NCBI RefSeq assembly: GCF_905220415.1
Contig: NC_059552.1
Location: 5,409,001-5,473,000 of the forward strand
DNA length: 64,000 nucleotides
Source: Colias croceus
Taxonomy: Eukaryota > Arthropoda > Insecta > Lepidoptera > Pieridae
Direction of reading: 5' to 3'
In this document: in pieces, positions 23,876 to 35,370 of the stretch
Layout of the letters: each line of letters opens with the position of its first letter
Numbering within the stretch: the stretch's first letter is position 1
Program-made: the position numbers and the translations under genes
The notes under the pieces: generated by a model
The model's input: the letters and a program-made list of their open reading frames with translations, nothing else
Told to the model about the DNA's origin: nothing
The model's database searches: none

Positions 23876-25050
23876 ATTGTTTTACCCCACCAATCTATTC
23901 AACAACCCATAAAAAAGAGGATCTCAGGCAAGGTAATTTTAAAAACATAATTTTAAATTACAAATAATAATTGGAATATGAAACTTATACAGTTTACTCA
24001 TAAAAAGTATCAAATATTTCAAATCACGAAAAAGACAGTGCACGCACAATAATCTTTTTTATTTCGTTTTTATTTTTGGCACGAGGAGCGATACACCCGT
24101 CCTTCCAAGAGCGCTTCTGAGCGCGGTCTGACGAACCGCGAGAACAAAATGTATGAAGAAATCGACAAGTATTTTTAATTTAGCTCATTATTGAAATAAA
24201 ATTTTGATTTAGATTCATAAAAATTACACCATATATAAAGGACTATATATCCCTCAATAAGATATAGTTAAGAAGATAGATTAGGCTCTTAATTTTCCTA
24301 AAATGGTACCGGTTTAGACCCCATTTTTTTGCATTTTATGCGTTTATTGTGATGGAAAAAACGTATTTCAGCGACAATTTTGTATGACGTCGTACAATTT
24401 TTATAAGATGAACGTAGAGCTGAATATATTATCTTTAAATTAAGATATTACTATGTTCTCACGTGTAATTGCTTTAAGTTAAAATGGTACCGAAAAGCAG
24501 CGTGTTTTTGTAAAAATACGTTATAGCGTCCTTAAGGCTCTTACAAGAGCATTTTAATGTTTAACTACAGGGCAAAGGCCTCTATACAAGAGTCTGAAGA
24601 ACATCCAACAAGTCTGTACTGTGGTAAAAGACAGCTTCATTTTGTGCAGACTTTTTGCACATCTATTCAGAAAGGTTTATAATTTATATTATGTACCTAC
24701 CTACTCTGTGTCACAATTTCAATATTATCAATGAGCGATTGAAAAGGTTTTTAAAACATTATTTTCACATTTTTATTATGAAAATGTAAAAGATCTCCGT
24801 TACTCAACTAATTATTAGAAACAATATTTAAAAATACATTTTGTCAAGGACTAAAATATCCTATTACTATAAACAAACACATTAAAAAACGCGAAAAAAT
24901 CGAGCACAAACAGCTTGTCCTGCAAATATATCCGAGATTTTAGCTGTACCTATATCTCACTATTATTTAAAAAGTAACCTGTAACTTAAGCTAAGTAAAA
25001 CGATCGCCTCATTGTTATGAAAACAATAGTTGCACAAACATACGCACGAT
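23876..25050. other. Spacer, nothing recognised
   Basis: AT-rich. A patch at 24080-24150 is less AT-rich but gives no usable frame on either strand. Two similar ttaaaatggtaccg stretches at about 24296 and 24478 hint at a degenerate local duplication. Confidence 0.4.
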
Positions 25051-25201
25051 CGTACGCAAGCAAACGCGAGTTGCAACTGTGATACAAAGCAGTAATTCAA
25101 TTTGAACGAATAAACGTAACAATAATACTATACTATCTGAATACATCAACATCCGTTCATGATTTTGTGACCAAACCCTCTAGTGAAATTAATCTGCGAC
25201 G
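25051..25201 (+). promoter_or_regulatory. Possible non-coding first exon with consensus donor
   Basis: A less AT-rich stretch with no open frame ends at an excellent donor, ctgcgacg|gtaagtgttc, at 25201/25202. This is the look of a 5' untranslated exon. No matching plus-strand acceptor or coding exon was identified before mRpL23, so which gene it would serve is unknown. Confidence 0.3.
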
Positions 25202-25209
25202 GTAAGTGT

Positions 25210-26290
25210 TCAGTGTGACGTGTAATCTGATAGTCCAGTGAATTAGAATTATTAATTTAAATTTTCTAATCTAATAATACTTGAACTATAGAGTAAATTA
25301 ATTTGCCTCTCGCACGATGAGAGGTAAAGTTTAAATAAAAAAAAAATTGGTTGCCTGTAAAGTCGGTTTACTGACGATAGTTGAACGTGACAACGATTGT
25401 GCTTCTTTGTCTCTCGCTCGCACTTCAAGCCTTACATGGAACGCCTCAGAGCGAGGTAACGCCGCATGAGTCATGTTTTTTCGTGCGTGCAGCGGGCTCT
25501 ATCGAATTATAAAAGACATTGTCACGTCAATAAATGAATGAACGTAACTATTGCCACATTCACACTTGTTTCTTGAACTTTATTTTCTCCTCGAGGGAAA
25601 CTTCGTAAAATGCATGAGGGACTCATACTATGAACACTCGCGACCGTCAGCTGCGACTCCGTTGGTGGGTCGAGCAGGCCGCAGGAGGAGCCCCCGCAAT
25701 GATGTAGAAAACAAATTTTTCAGTCATTTCCTCTCTGCATTCGAGAATTTGTCATATTATATTTTACGTAATATCTTGAAAGAAAAACAAGGTCAGCTGA
25801 CCATAACAATTGGTGGATTGTACCGTGTACGTCAGCTGGCTGCTTGAACATGAAATAAAAATTATATTTTCAGTGATTTCCTCTCAACTGAACGTTTACA
25901 TGCACTGTAAATGAAAATATGTATATGTCAGCTGGTTCTATCTTGGTGGAAAGTTCGTCAGCTGGTACCTTGATAGATGTAACGCTACAGGCTACAGCAT
26001 CTATCACCTGCTGAATTTTGATAAGCTTCAAGACAAGCTTATCAAGGAACGAAACAAATGCAATATAGTTAGGTAGAAATAGGTAGAGGTAGGTAGCTGA
26101 TGTAGGTACATGACCGATTTCTGCTTGAAATGAAATGACACCATAATTCATAATCACATAGCAGACAACATTATGAGTCAGAAGCTTACAATTTACTTGA
26201 AACAAGAAACGTGGGAGGATGATAATAGTTAAGAGAACGAGTGGGTGGTTCACTTACAAGTAATGCTTCAAATAATTACCTAAGATATTA
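25210..26290. other. Spacer, no supported gene
   Basis: Open frames at 25551-25847 (plus) and 25870-26253 (minus) lack motifs and splice context. A GC-richer patch lies at 25640-25710. gtcagctggt recurs several times between 25790 and 25965. Confidence 0.4.
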
Positions 26291-26299
26291 AAAAAAAAT

Positions 26300-26580
26300 T
26301 AAAACCGGTTAAGTGCTAGTCGGATTCCATTATAAGGGTTCCGCACAAATCTACTTTTTTATTAGGTACATGTTGTAACTTTAAATTTTTTTGTTTTCCA
26401 AATTTTTTATGTGCTGTAGACGTCGTTTCGTACATAGTTTCGAGTTCACTTCACGGGAAGTATCTTGTACGTTTTGATTCCGTTGCGAATGCCGAAAATT
26501 TGTTGCTTTCAAAGTTTCAAGGACGGACTTCGAACGGTTCCCTTTTTTCCTTTGAGGTTCGGAACCAAGCACGCTCAAAC
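26300..26580. repeat. Dispersed 'gtcggattcc...gggttccg' repeat
   Basis: Contains aaccggttaagtgctagtcg and aagggttccgcac, a form of the repeat also present at about 50312-50352 (gcgagtcggactcacgcacg). It is a familiar degenerate lepidopteran repeat. The minus-strand frame at 26381-26584 falls inside it and is not a gene by itself. Confidence 0.55.
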
Positions 26581-26589
26581 TCATGAAAC

Positions 26590-28668
26590 TATTTAAATGT
26601 CACCAATCCTGGATAAGTGTACAAAGTTAAAATTCAATCTGTCCGTTTAAAGTGGGTCAAAATCAGTCTAATGGAGTCAATGTTTTAAACAACTTTCCAT
26701 TCCCTAAAAAGAACAATGCGAGCGACGCTGCGGGCGATAAGATAGTCTTGATAAAAAAATCACGCAGCAGAATAACGATGTTTTAAATTTAAAGAAACAA
26801 TCCTCAACTTTATAAATTGTATCCAATAACACTGATTGAAAAAATATCCCCAAGAGGAAACAAATCAATCTTCGTTCACACGAACAGCGGATATGACTGA
26901 TAAGAAGACAAAAAGTTAAAATGAAAATGTATAACCCCTGTTACAATGCTTAGTTTTATTCAAGTACCTCTGACGGACAAAAGTGACCTCATGGCAACAT
27001 AAAACTCTGTTTAAATGAATGTAAATCTGAGCCAACTTTTTCTTTATTCTTTTTCGAGTCACTGGACTACAGAATAAAAAAAATATTTTAACTTATACTA
27101 ACATATTTTTATGAACATGAAAAACCTTTTTCGTACCCATAGATAATATTATTTGGTAGCCCCTTGACCCGGTACATAAATACAGCTTTTGACACTCAAA
27201 TAATGTGGATTCCTATTGATAAAACAACCTTCAAAACCATTTCATTAGATCTAAAGATAACTCCCAACAATGTGTTGGTGTCGCCCGCTATACATATATG
27301 GCCTAGAGCACTCAAATATCACATAAAATATAAATATTGAAGAGTGAAATTCTTATATTACAATTTTACACCTCATATTTCACTTCAGTCAATTCTCATA
27401 AGAGACAGGCTTATCTACACATCTTAAAACATCATAGGATAGTAAAAACTGTACATTAAACATTTTTTAAAGAACACTTGGGGTGTGACCTACAATTGAT
27501 ATTAAAGATAAAAATATAATTTTAATTTGTTTTGTTTGGGCTCAACTTAAAAAATTACAAGATGAATTTACTTCAAATTTTACATGAATATTACTAACAG
27601 GTTGGATCAACATTTAGGCTATATATCATCATACTAAGACATCTGCCATAGAAGCGGAGCAATGTGGGTAAAACCATGGGGCACAGCAACTTACATATAA
27701 TTTATGACTTCTTCTTCAGAGGCAAAACATATTTACATTATCAAGTTAATGCAATAATGTGTATTTCTTAATCTGCATCATTGTTGAGCTAGTTTATTTC
27801 CAATGTAGGTTCACAGGCATAAGGGAGTTTAAGCAATAATCCATTCTTACGGACCAAGTTTGTATATATCATTACATCAAACTTTTATGTACTTACATTC
27901 CAGTTTTTTTAAGTTTTATACATCAATAATATTAATAAGTGATATGAATTATGAGCAGATACTTTGCTATAAATTATTGTTATAAATATGTTATAGCAAA
28001 GTGGAAATGTTTGTCCACTATTGCTCAAATCCCTAACTTTATGAAATTGAACTCAATGCTGTTCAAGTAATCATAGCATGAATTATAATATATATTAAAG
28101 TCACCAAAATTAAAAACCCTTATAATAATCTGCGTTTAATTGAATGTCACTAAACATTTTTGAGGTTTTGAAATAAACATGAAACTGTTTCAAACCTTGC
28201 TAAAATATTGTTCAAGTTCAATTTGAAGTCAATAATTTAAGTATTTAATTATATTTAAAAATACAATAGGCTAGTGCGATTTTAACAAGTTACAATCTGT
28301 TATAGCATTGTTCTATTAAAAACATGCCTATATGAAACGGTTTTAATTTATATTAGTGCACAATATATTGTGCGTATTCGGATTTGTACTGATAGGCACT
28401 TTTTAAAAACGGGATACTTTTTCACAAATAATAAAGTTTGCACAAAACTATACCTACCTAATCTTACTGTAATCTTTTGCATTCAATAAACAGGAAACCA
28501 AAACAAACACTGATGACATGGAACGCAAACTAAAATAATCATAAATAAGCACTAAAAAAGTTGAATAAAATCTAAATGAATAAATTTCGTTCCAAAAACA
28601 AAGTTTTTAAAACATATGTTTAAATCAAGACACTAATATTACAGTAAATAAACTTTTATTTATCTTAC
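26590..28668. other. AT-rich spacer, no gene seen
   Basis: No open frame of note, no repeat structure and no RNA gene recognised on either strand. If the exon at 28669-28753 is real, this may be its downstream intron. Confidence 0.45.
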
Positions 28669-28753
28669 CAATTCCTGATCGGGTGACAGGGCCACCGCCA
28701 TCTTTATGACTGAAATATGCGAATGTTGCAATCATGGAAACCACATTTTCCAT
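28669..28753 (-). CDS. Orphan first coding exon, unidentified protein
   Basis: Starting at ATG (28753-28751) the minus strand encodes 28 codons, MENVVSMIATFAYFSHKDGG then a short GPVTRSGI stretch, and ends in a good donor, G|GTAAGA, at 28669/28668. Composition is more GC-rich and codon-like than its surroundings. The next exon should start in phase 1 at lower coordinates, but I could not find one. It does not join in frame to the Ptpmeg2 exon at 17249 and shows no similarity to that gene's N-terminus. I do not recognise it. Confidence 0.5.
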
Positions 28754-29250
28754 ATTATTTAAAAAGTTTTGCAGGAAAAGCTCAGTCGAAAAATTGTTGA
28801 TTGTAAGTGAATTAATAGTAAAAACTGAAATGAAATAATATAATTGGCTTCCAGATTTACTTTTTTTTTTAATATGCAGTAAAGTGGCAAAAACAAAAAT
28901 GTAGGTATAATTAATTATTTTGTTTTTTTGGACTTGTAGTAGGATATGACATAAGTCGCGTCAAGTAAAAAGAACGCTGACGGTTTAAGCTGCACATTGG
29001 CGATTTATCGGTCTATTTGGTGTTATGAGGTGGTATAAGAATAACAAATAGGTAGTTGAGAAGCCACGATTCGCGAGCCTAGTTCATAAGTAAAATAATC
29101 GGCACATACCTTACGTGCAAAACTCGATTCATGCGCAAACACACCCTATCACTTTCATCCAGCGTTCTTTTTACGTGACGCGCGTACTAAATACATATAT
29201 ATGACTATTATTACAAATTTAAAACTTCTAATTACTATACTATTATTGCT
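28754..29250. other. Spacer, nothing recognised
   Basis: AT-rich with a T-run at 28860; no gene or clear repeat. Confidence 0.45.
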
Positions 29251-29262
29251 TTTATTAATATC

Positions 29263-29345
29263 TGGGGGCACGGCAGTGCCCCCGCCAAGTCGAGCAAAAA
29301 AAAGCGGCACGGCCGTACCATCCTTTTCTCGAAGCAATTCGGGCC
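29263..29345. repeat. Short GC-rich palindromic repeat
   Basis: Two adjacent small hairpins, ggggcacggcagtgcccc and ggcacggccgtacc, joined by cgccaagtcgagc. The open frames at 29155-29503 arise from this. It resembles a short dispersed lepidopteran repeat. Confidence 0.5.
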
Positions 29346-29643
29346 TTTTTCGACCCCCTATAATTCGGTTGTGGATAAAGCAAGAAACCTGAATCTTCAG
29401 TAACTAATCCGGCATTGTATAAACACGGAATATTTAAAATTTCAGTCAATTTGAACCAGTAGTTTAAGAATGACAACTTGTTAAAGTTTCTAAATTTTGT
29501 CACTCACTGACTCACCGATCATCAAAAGTCCAAGGCACTTCTAGCAGACTTAGAAGCTTCATATTTGGAATACATATAGAGTTTAGTGTCTTAATCATGG
29601 GAAAACTTACATATTTTGTAATTTCGGTCCAGTTTTCCAAATA

Positions 29644-29715
29644 CACCAACTGCATCAATAACTTTGTAATCCCATATAAATATATGGGATTACAAAGTTA
29701 TTTATGCAGTTGGTG
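29644..29715. repeat. Near-perfect 72-bp palindrome
   Basis: caccaactgcatcaataact and its continuation through cccatata are mirrored by tatatgggattacaaagtta and on to gcagttggtg, with a single mismatch and almost no loop. It is too tightly closed for a typical microRNA precursor. Confidence 0.85.
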
Positions 29716-30247
29716 GTTGGTGGTGGTTATAAATTTAATAGGTGTAGATAGGTACCTACCATATGAGGCAGGAAGGGGGTATAGGGTGGGTAAGGGTGTG
29801 TTTAGCCCATGAAACTGAACAACATTATTACTTGTAAAATGGTCGACGTAATGAAAAACACATGATTGGACATGTCTTGAAGTACGAAAATCTAATAAAA
29901 CAATATATTATAATTTAAATCTGTTATATATAAATTGTTGGCGCGACTAGCCTCCTTACAGACAGACTGGCCTCTATTTTACTCTATGACTGACAAGCAA
30001 AATATACGCCAAAATGACAGAACAATGAAATGTGAATGCCTTCGAGCGAGCGGCAGCCGCACGCATACGTGCGAGCGCCCTCATGCTGTTCGGATGTGCC
30101 TCGAAACCTAACCTATAAGTTTGCGATTTTCATTTATAATTTCGATTGATAAATTACATTTACGACTAAAAGGCTTGCTCATTAGTTTACTGATATTATT
30201 TAGAAGTAGATGGTATCAAAAAGAAAGGCTCTACAAAAAGAAGTGAG
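29716..30247. other. Spacer with a GC-richer patch
   Basis: Mostly AT-rich. About 30035-30095 is GC-rich (gagcgagcggcagccgcacg) without a frame. No gene supported. Confidence 0.4.
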
Positions 30248-30803
30248 ATCCCATCAAAAACATCCTGTAAAAAACCCAAGTCTCGCAGCTCAGTCTTTCT
30301 ACCGTCAAAAGTTGTGAGATCCATGTAATACCAAGTCGGTTAATCTATTTAGTGTCTACTTGAAGGACCTTCTGTCTTAAGTTATTACATAAGTTATTAT
30401 CATGCCAATATTAAAAATATTTAACGTTTTAAACAAATAGATCGACTTGGACATCGCTTGATTTGATTATTAGTATGTATCACACTACACAGCACGACGG
30501 GCCAGCGACCAACAGGAACGAGAGTTTCAATCGCGTGAGGCGCGAGAGACTAAAGAATCTAATATAATATTGTAATATTCACTTTGTTTTCATGCGATGT
30601 CCAAGTCGATCTATTTGTTTAAAACGTTAAATATTTTTAATATTGGCATGATAATAACTTATGTAATAACTTAAGACAGAAGGTCCTTCAAGTAGACACT
30701 AAATAGATTAACCGACTTGGTATTACATGGATCTCACAACTTTTGACGGTAGAAAGACTGAGCTGCGAGACTTGGGTTTTTTACAGGATGTTTTTGATGG
30801 GAT
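30248..30803. repeat. Fold-back element with two 210-bp arms
   Basis: Left arm 30248-30457 and right arm 30594-30803 are near-exact reverse complements of equal length, with a 136-bp loop. Outer ends read atcccatcaaaaacatcctg. No coding capacity; the frame at 30727-30915 is a by-product. The target duplication is not obvious. Confidence 0.9.
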
Positions 30804-31088
30804 TATATTATCTGTGCTATTAAATAATTATCGCTATCATATTTTATCTGTGCACATTGGACTGTCATTCACTTATGTCATTACTTATTCATTGACTCAT
30901 TACTCAATAACATAGAGGAAGGATGTATAACCATTATTTTCATGTCAAGTAACAAGTAATCATAACCTTAAAATTAAAATCTTTTGCAAAGCAATTTATG
31001 ATTTAAAATTAAATCTTTATTGTACAGAACACATCATATTGGACGTACAAATTAAGGATTTTGAAACTTATAAGAAAAACATAAAAAG
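30804..31088 (+). promoter_or_regulatory. Upstream region of mRpL23
   Basis: AT-rich, no other feature. It must contain the mRpL23 promoter and 5' leader, but no element could be pinned down. Confidence 0.35.
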
Positions 31089-32273
31089 ATGTCTACTCGA
31101 TGGTAAGTTGTGCTTCAAACAAAAAATTGGATATTTTAATGGATAATTTCCTAAAAATTGTATCGGCCTTTCTATTGTGTAGGTATCCAATTTATCAGAG
31201 AGGGAACCCACAACTACGTGTGTTCTTGCCAAATTTTTGGATGAAATTAGTTCGTCCCCTTCCAAAACAACAACCAAATATTGTGCATTTCATATGTTCT
31301 ATGGAAATGACAAAGTATGATATAAGGAATTATTTAGAAAAAATATACAATGTACCTGTAGTAGATGTACGAACTAAAATTAACCTTGGTAAATTCAAAA
31401 AGGATGTAGGAAGAGGATATGTTGTGAAGGATGATGATATTAAATACGCATTTGTTACTCTGGTGAGTGATAAAATTTTACTATTATTTGATTACAGGGT
31501 AATGGGATCAATTCCTGTTAAGGGCATATATTTTACATCATTTCTGACTAATTTGACCATCTAGCACCCCAAACTGAAATCTAACTGTTTTTGAGATATT
31601 CAAAGTTAATTGGTTTTTTATAATATTAAAAGCTATTTATTTATTTATAGCTTATTATTTTCTTTGCTTTTAATGTATGTATAATAAAAGAGTTCATTTA
31701 ATAAAATACTTTATGATCTTAATATAAAATATTATACATAAAATTACTAATGTTGTTGAAGTTTGTCTTCCAAACTTAAGTTTTAATTTGGTTTCATAAA
31801 ACAAAAAATTTGGGAATTTATTTTACCTATTTATGATATAAAAAAAATGTTGCCTGATCTGCAGATGTAACTAAAAATATCTATGTTTATATAATAAATA
31901 AAAAATATAATTTATCATAAAACTAAAAACTTAGTTACAAGCAGAGGGTAGCCACTAGCCAGTATATTAAAAATGGTTAGATTTGGATGGTTAAATCAGT
32001 CAGATATAATTACCTTGTTTAATTTCTTTTTATTATATTAAACAGTAAATAATTTTAACATCATACAGTTAACCCCTTTTTGTGAAGTTGTTCAAACTGT
32101 ATTATAATTTTTAGCCGAAAGATATGAAGTTTGAATTTCCAAACATATTTGAAAAGAAAAAAGGTGATCTGGAAGATAATGAAAAATCTTTAGAAGAATC
32201 AAAGAAAACATTTAAAAGTTATATAGCACGAAACAAAGACCGAAGTGATATCCCTAGCTGGTTTTCATTATAA
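31089..32273 (+). CDS. mRpL23: Mitochondrial ribosomal protein L23 (uL23m)
   Basis: Three exons, 31089-31102, 31183-31462 and 32115-32273, join in frame to 150 codons plus TAA, with gtaagt and gtgagt donors. The protein begins MSTRWYPIYQRGNPQLRVFL and continues with MKLVRP, CSMEMTKYDIRNYLEKIYNV and PVVDVRTKINLGK, characteristic of the mitochondrial L23 family. The protein is part of the large mitoribosomal subunit near the exit tunnel. The start is fixed by the short first exon: Trp5 is split by the intron (TG|G), and MSTRW is the usual start of insect orthologues. The C-terminal exon is lysine- and glutamate-rich and ends SDIPSWFSL. The open frame beginning at 31100 reads through intron 1 and is not the real start. 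Confidence 0.95.
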
Positions 32274-32402
32274 TTTTTAGTTTTAATATAAAATGTAGCT
32301 AATAGTGTTTAATAATAAATTATTACTTGTATGATGTGAATTAGAAATATAAGTGTTTACATTGCATGAGCTTCTTACTTTTATACTCATTGAACACCCT
32401 AA
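32274..32402 (+). other. mRpL23 3' region
   Basis: AT-rich sequence after the stop, with an AATAAA-like ataataaatt near 32310 that could serve as the polyadenylation signal. Confidence 0.4.
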
Positions 32403-32672
32403 GGGTCAGCTCACACTGAGACGCAACGCTGCGCGCATACTTTAAAAGAAGGACTCAAAATATAACTTTATTTTTTACACGAAAAGAGACACATTTCATT
32501 GTGAGAATTTAGAGTATGTTGCACCACGCAGCGTTGCGTCTTGAGGAGTCGCGCGGCGCTGCGCTGCCAACGATTTTACTATGCACCTCTCGATGTTACG
32601 ATTTGCCGCGCGGCGCAGCCCGAATTCACTGGTCTCTTCCAGTATCATCGCTTCTCGATGTGAGCTCACCCA
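32403..32672. repeat. GC-rich MITE with imperfect inverted ends
   Basis: Left end agggtcagctcacactgaga and right end cgatgtgagctcaccc are imperfect inverted repeats. The inside has mirrored gcaacgctgcgcgc / gcgcggcgctgc patches. The frame at 32516-32701 is not a gene. Confidence 0.65.
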
Positions 32673-33080
32673 GATATTCTCAGACTGCTGTTAATTTTTA
32701 GAATCAATTATTTTTTTTAAATATTAATTTGAGACATCTCCAGTGTACTTTCTAGAGTCTAGACCACTAGACTGATTTACATTATTACTTTACAGTAATC
32801 TCCAATCTCAATAAAGGGTCAAGTTGAAGTATGTAGTTCAATATTTTTTCCTGCAAATATTATATTCTACTCATACAATATTTTTTTTTCTTGAGCATAG
32901 CATATTTGCTTCCGTTAATTGCCATATTATGATAAATTCTATTGCTTACATTTTTAGTTGTTTGTATATAAGTTATTCATATATGTTGCAATATTTCTCA
33001 TCAAGTTTATTTATTCCAATTGGATGTTTTGGCCAAGGATTGGATAAATTAATAACCCACCACTCGGCTGTTATAGAAGA
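32673..33080. other. AT-rich spacer
   Basis: No gene or repeat recognised; the frame at 32824-33084 is hydrophobic because of T-richness and has no motif. Confidence 0.45.
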
Positions 33081-33082
33081 CT

Positions 33083-33272
33083 AGCTGCTCTGCGCGGTTT
33101 CACCCCCGTGGCTCCAAACCTGTTAGTCGTAGCGTGATGATATATAGCCTATAACCTTCCTCGATAAATGGACTATCTAACACCGAAAGAATTTTTCAAA
33201 TCGGACCAGTAGTTCCCGAGATTAGCGCGTTCAAACAAACAAAATCTTCAGCTTTTTAATATTAGTATAAAT
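33083..33272 (+). repeat. RTE-like 3' tail, family 2, copy 1
   Basis: Begins tagctgctctgcgcggtttc and ends agctttttaatattagtata. The copy at 35160-35370 is its reverse complement, so the two copies bracket the CG13380-like gene in opposite orientation. Confidence 0.75.
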
Positions 33273-33462
33273 TCTAGGGAACCATATTTTTCGTAAAAAA
33301 GCATTGAAAATTAAAGACAAAGAAAATATTATACTATAGGTACTTATGTTTTTGTTAAAAGTAAAACTATTACTGCAATACTTAAATATGTATTAGATCA
33401 AATTGGTAGTTTTTATATATTGGTATTCTATTTTTTGATGAAAACAAAAAATATGACGTCTC

Positions 33463-33591
33463 ATGATTATCTCACTACAAAGCAAATAGTCAATTATAGT
33501 TATTACTGATTATTTGAAATTTGCTAAAGATAATAAAATTAATTTACATTGTGAATGAATAATTGGCTGCCTGCTTTGTAGTGAGATAATA
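33463..33591. repeat. Small MITE
   Basis: Terminal inverted repeats ttatctcactacaaagca and tgctttgtagtgagataa bound about 125 bp of AT-rich, non-coding DNA. Confidence 0.8.
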
Positions 33592-34321
33592 TTATAATCA
33601 AGGGAGTTCATATTGTATGTTTTAATAAATAAAACAATAATGTTACTGTTGCATTTATTCAACTAATAAAATCAAACCATAAAAGTAACAAACAGTACCT
33701 ATCAGTATCAACATAAAAAATTAGATAACACAAACTTAAAATAAAAGGTGAGGTTTTAATCATAAAACCATCTTTTATCAGTTTGAAACAAAACAAAAAG
33801 GTAACTACCAGAGTACTTTATAGGCACTTAAAAAACAAATTAAAAACTTCTTTAAATTTTCCAATACTTATCACAAAATAAATTCTCAACAGAAACCAAG
33901 ACTTGCAAACTAGAAACTAAAGAAAAAATGGTTTCCTTCAGTTATGATATCATATACCAGCTTCAAACAAATAAAAGTACAATCAGAGTTATAAAATTTA
34001 AGAATTTTTATAAACTTACTTAGGAACTTTTACTAGTTTAACCTTCAATATATCCCAGTCAGTTTTTATACACCACCATAAAATAGTCATTAGAATACAG
34101 TTATGCTTTAATAATCAGCATCCATAAAATATACTGATGAGTGACAATGGTAACATTCTAGAATTATAAAATTTAAGATTTTTTGGTAAATTTAATTAAC
34201 TTAGGAACTTACTAGTTTCACCTTAACCCTATAAATAAAATTAACACTCTTTTATATACCAAAGTCATGTAGTATACACAGCCATAAAGAAGTCATCAAA
34301 ATCCAGTTCTGCTTTAAATAA
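33592..34321. other. 3' region of the CG13380-like gene with a tandem duplication
   Basis: About 33987-34163 and 34178-34378 are diverged tandem copies (shared cttaggaact, tactgatgagtgacaa and acattct in the same order). The right copy includes the terminal exon of the neighbouring gene; the left copy is its non-functional or alternative counterpart. Confidence 0.65.
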
Positions 34322-34768
34322 TCAATTTAGTTCATCCAAAAATACTGATGAGTGACAACGGGGACATTCTGTTATGTCTAATAAGAATGTAACCTGAAAC
34401 AAACAATAATTGGAATAAGATTGGAACCTTATCATATTATAGGGTTCATATCCATGTAGTTTGTCTTTAAAATATGAGCTTGATAAAGCTATCCCTATTA
34501 TTAAAATTTATTATCCAGACGTAAGGAGGTGCAATAGGCGATAATCGAATTTACTTACTCGAGGATGTTGTTCGCACTTCAAACGAATTCTTCCATGACA
34601 ATAAAAGCCGCAAGCGCGACAAAATACCATTGTTTTATCACGACGACATGAACACTTCTTGTTATAAGTATCCATTATTCCTGGGACACCACGGCCAACT
34701 CTTTTAGGAGCTTTGAAAATCATGCCAGCTGCTGCAGCAACAACTGGTGTAGTCTTAGAAGTATCCAT
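34322..34768 (-). CDS. Small conserved cysteine-rich (zinc-ribbon-like) protein, CG13380-like
   Basis: Two minus-strand exons, 34768-34559 (70 codons) and 34393-34322 (23 codons plus TGA), join in phase 0 at CGA|GTAAGT and TTTCAG|GTTACA. The 93-residue protein has an Ala-rich start, KAPKRVGRGVPGI, then cysteine pairs: CSC, CRACG, a lone Cys in YCHGR, LKCEQHPR, and CPRCHSS near the end. The spacing suggests one or two zinc-binding sites. It resembles a small insect protein annotated as CG13380 in Drosophila, function unknown; that name is from memory. Translation starts at the ATG at 34768; an in-frame upstream codon is TTG. No signal peptide. Confidence 0.8.
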
Positions 34769-35159
34769 TATAATCAAAAAGTATTCTGCTAGAATTTAAA
34801 TAAGAATCATCTACTTTGGTAAACGTGGACTTGTGGAGTACCTACGTAAATGGCGGGCAGCTTGCGGGCAGTCTGCAGTTTGCAATAGTCAATACCTACC
34901 TACCCACAGAACACTATTACTCCTAGCGGAGGTACCTACCTACCTAATGTTTTTGCAGGTAAGTTTAAATTTGTTTCTTTTTTAACGATTGTAATTTGTA
35001 GCCTTGGATACTTGGTAGTTGGTATTTAATAAATCATGTTTTTTTTTTAAGTTTTTTTATAATTAAACATTAAACAGATGTCATAAAAATAATTTTCTTT
35101 TGCAGATGACGTTTGTCATTGAAGCATTAGCAATAACTCAATATTAATCTATATCTAAT
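34769..35159. other. Upstream region of the CG13380-like gene
   Basis: Contains the presumed promoter. ctacctac repeats at 34890-34950; otherwise nothing recognised. Confidence 0.4.
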
Positions 35160-35370
35160 ATCTATACTAATATTATAAAGCTGAAGAGTTTGTTTGTTTG
35201 TATGTTTGTTTGTTTGTTTGAACGCGCTAATCTCGGGAACTGCTGGTCCAATTTGAAAAATTCTTTGGGTGTTAGATAGCCTATTTATCGAGGAAGGATA
35301 TATTATATCATCACGCTAAGACCAACAGGAGCGGAAGCATGCGGCTGAAACCGCACGGCACAGCTAGTAT
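35160..35370 (-). repeat. RTE-like 3' tail, family 2, copy 2
   Basis: Reverse-complement counterpart of the repeat at 33083-33272: tactaatattataaagctga, a (tttg)n run, gaacgcgctaatctcgggaa, and ccgcacggcacagctagta at the other end. Confidence 0.8.

Noticed and set aside
22147..23967. A run of overlapping 64- to 117-codon frames on both strands with similar protein sequence
   Set aside because: They come from the 100-bp tandem unit, which shifts frame each unit. There is no start context, splice signal or domain.
28669..28753. First exon of Ptpmeg2
   Set aside because: It would join the exon at 17249 out of frame and does not resemble the acidic start of that family; an extra exon would be needed.
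29644..29715. MicroRNA precursor
   Set aside because: The stem is a near-perfect palindrome with almost no loop, unlike a miRNA hairpin.
30727..30915. Plus-strand frame of 62 codons before mRpL23
   Set aside because: Lies mostly in the right arm of the fold-back element; no motif.
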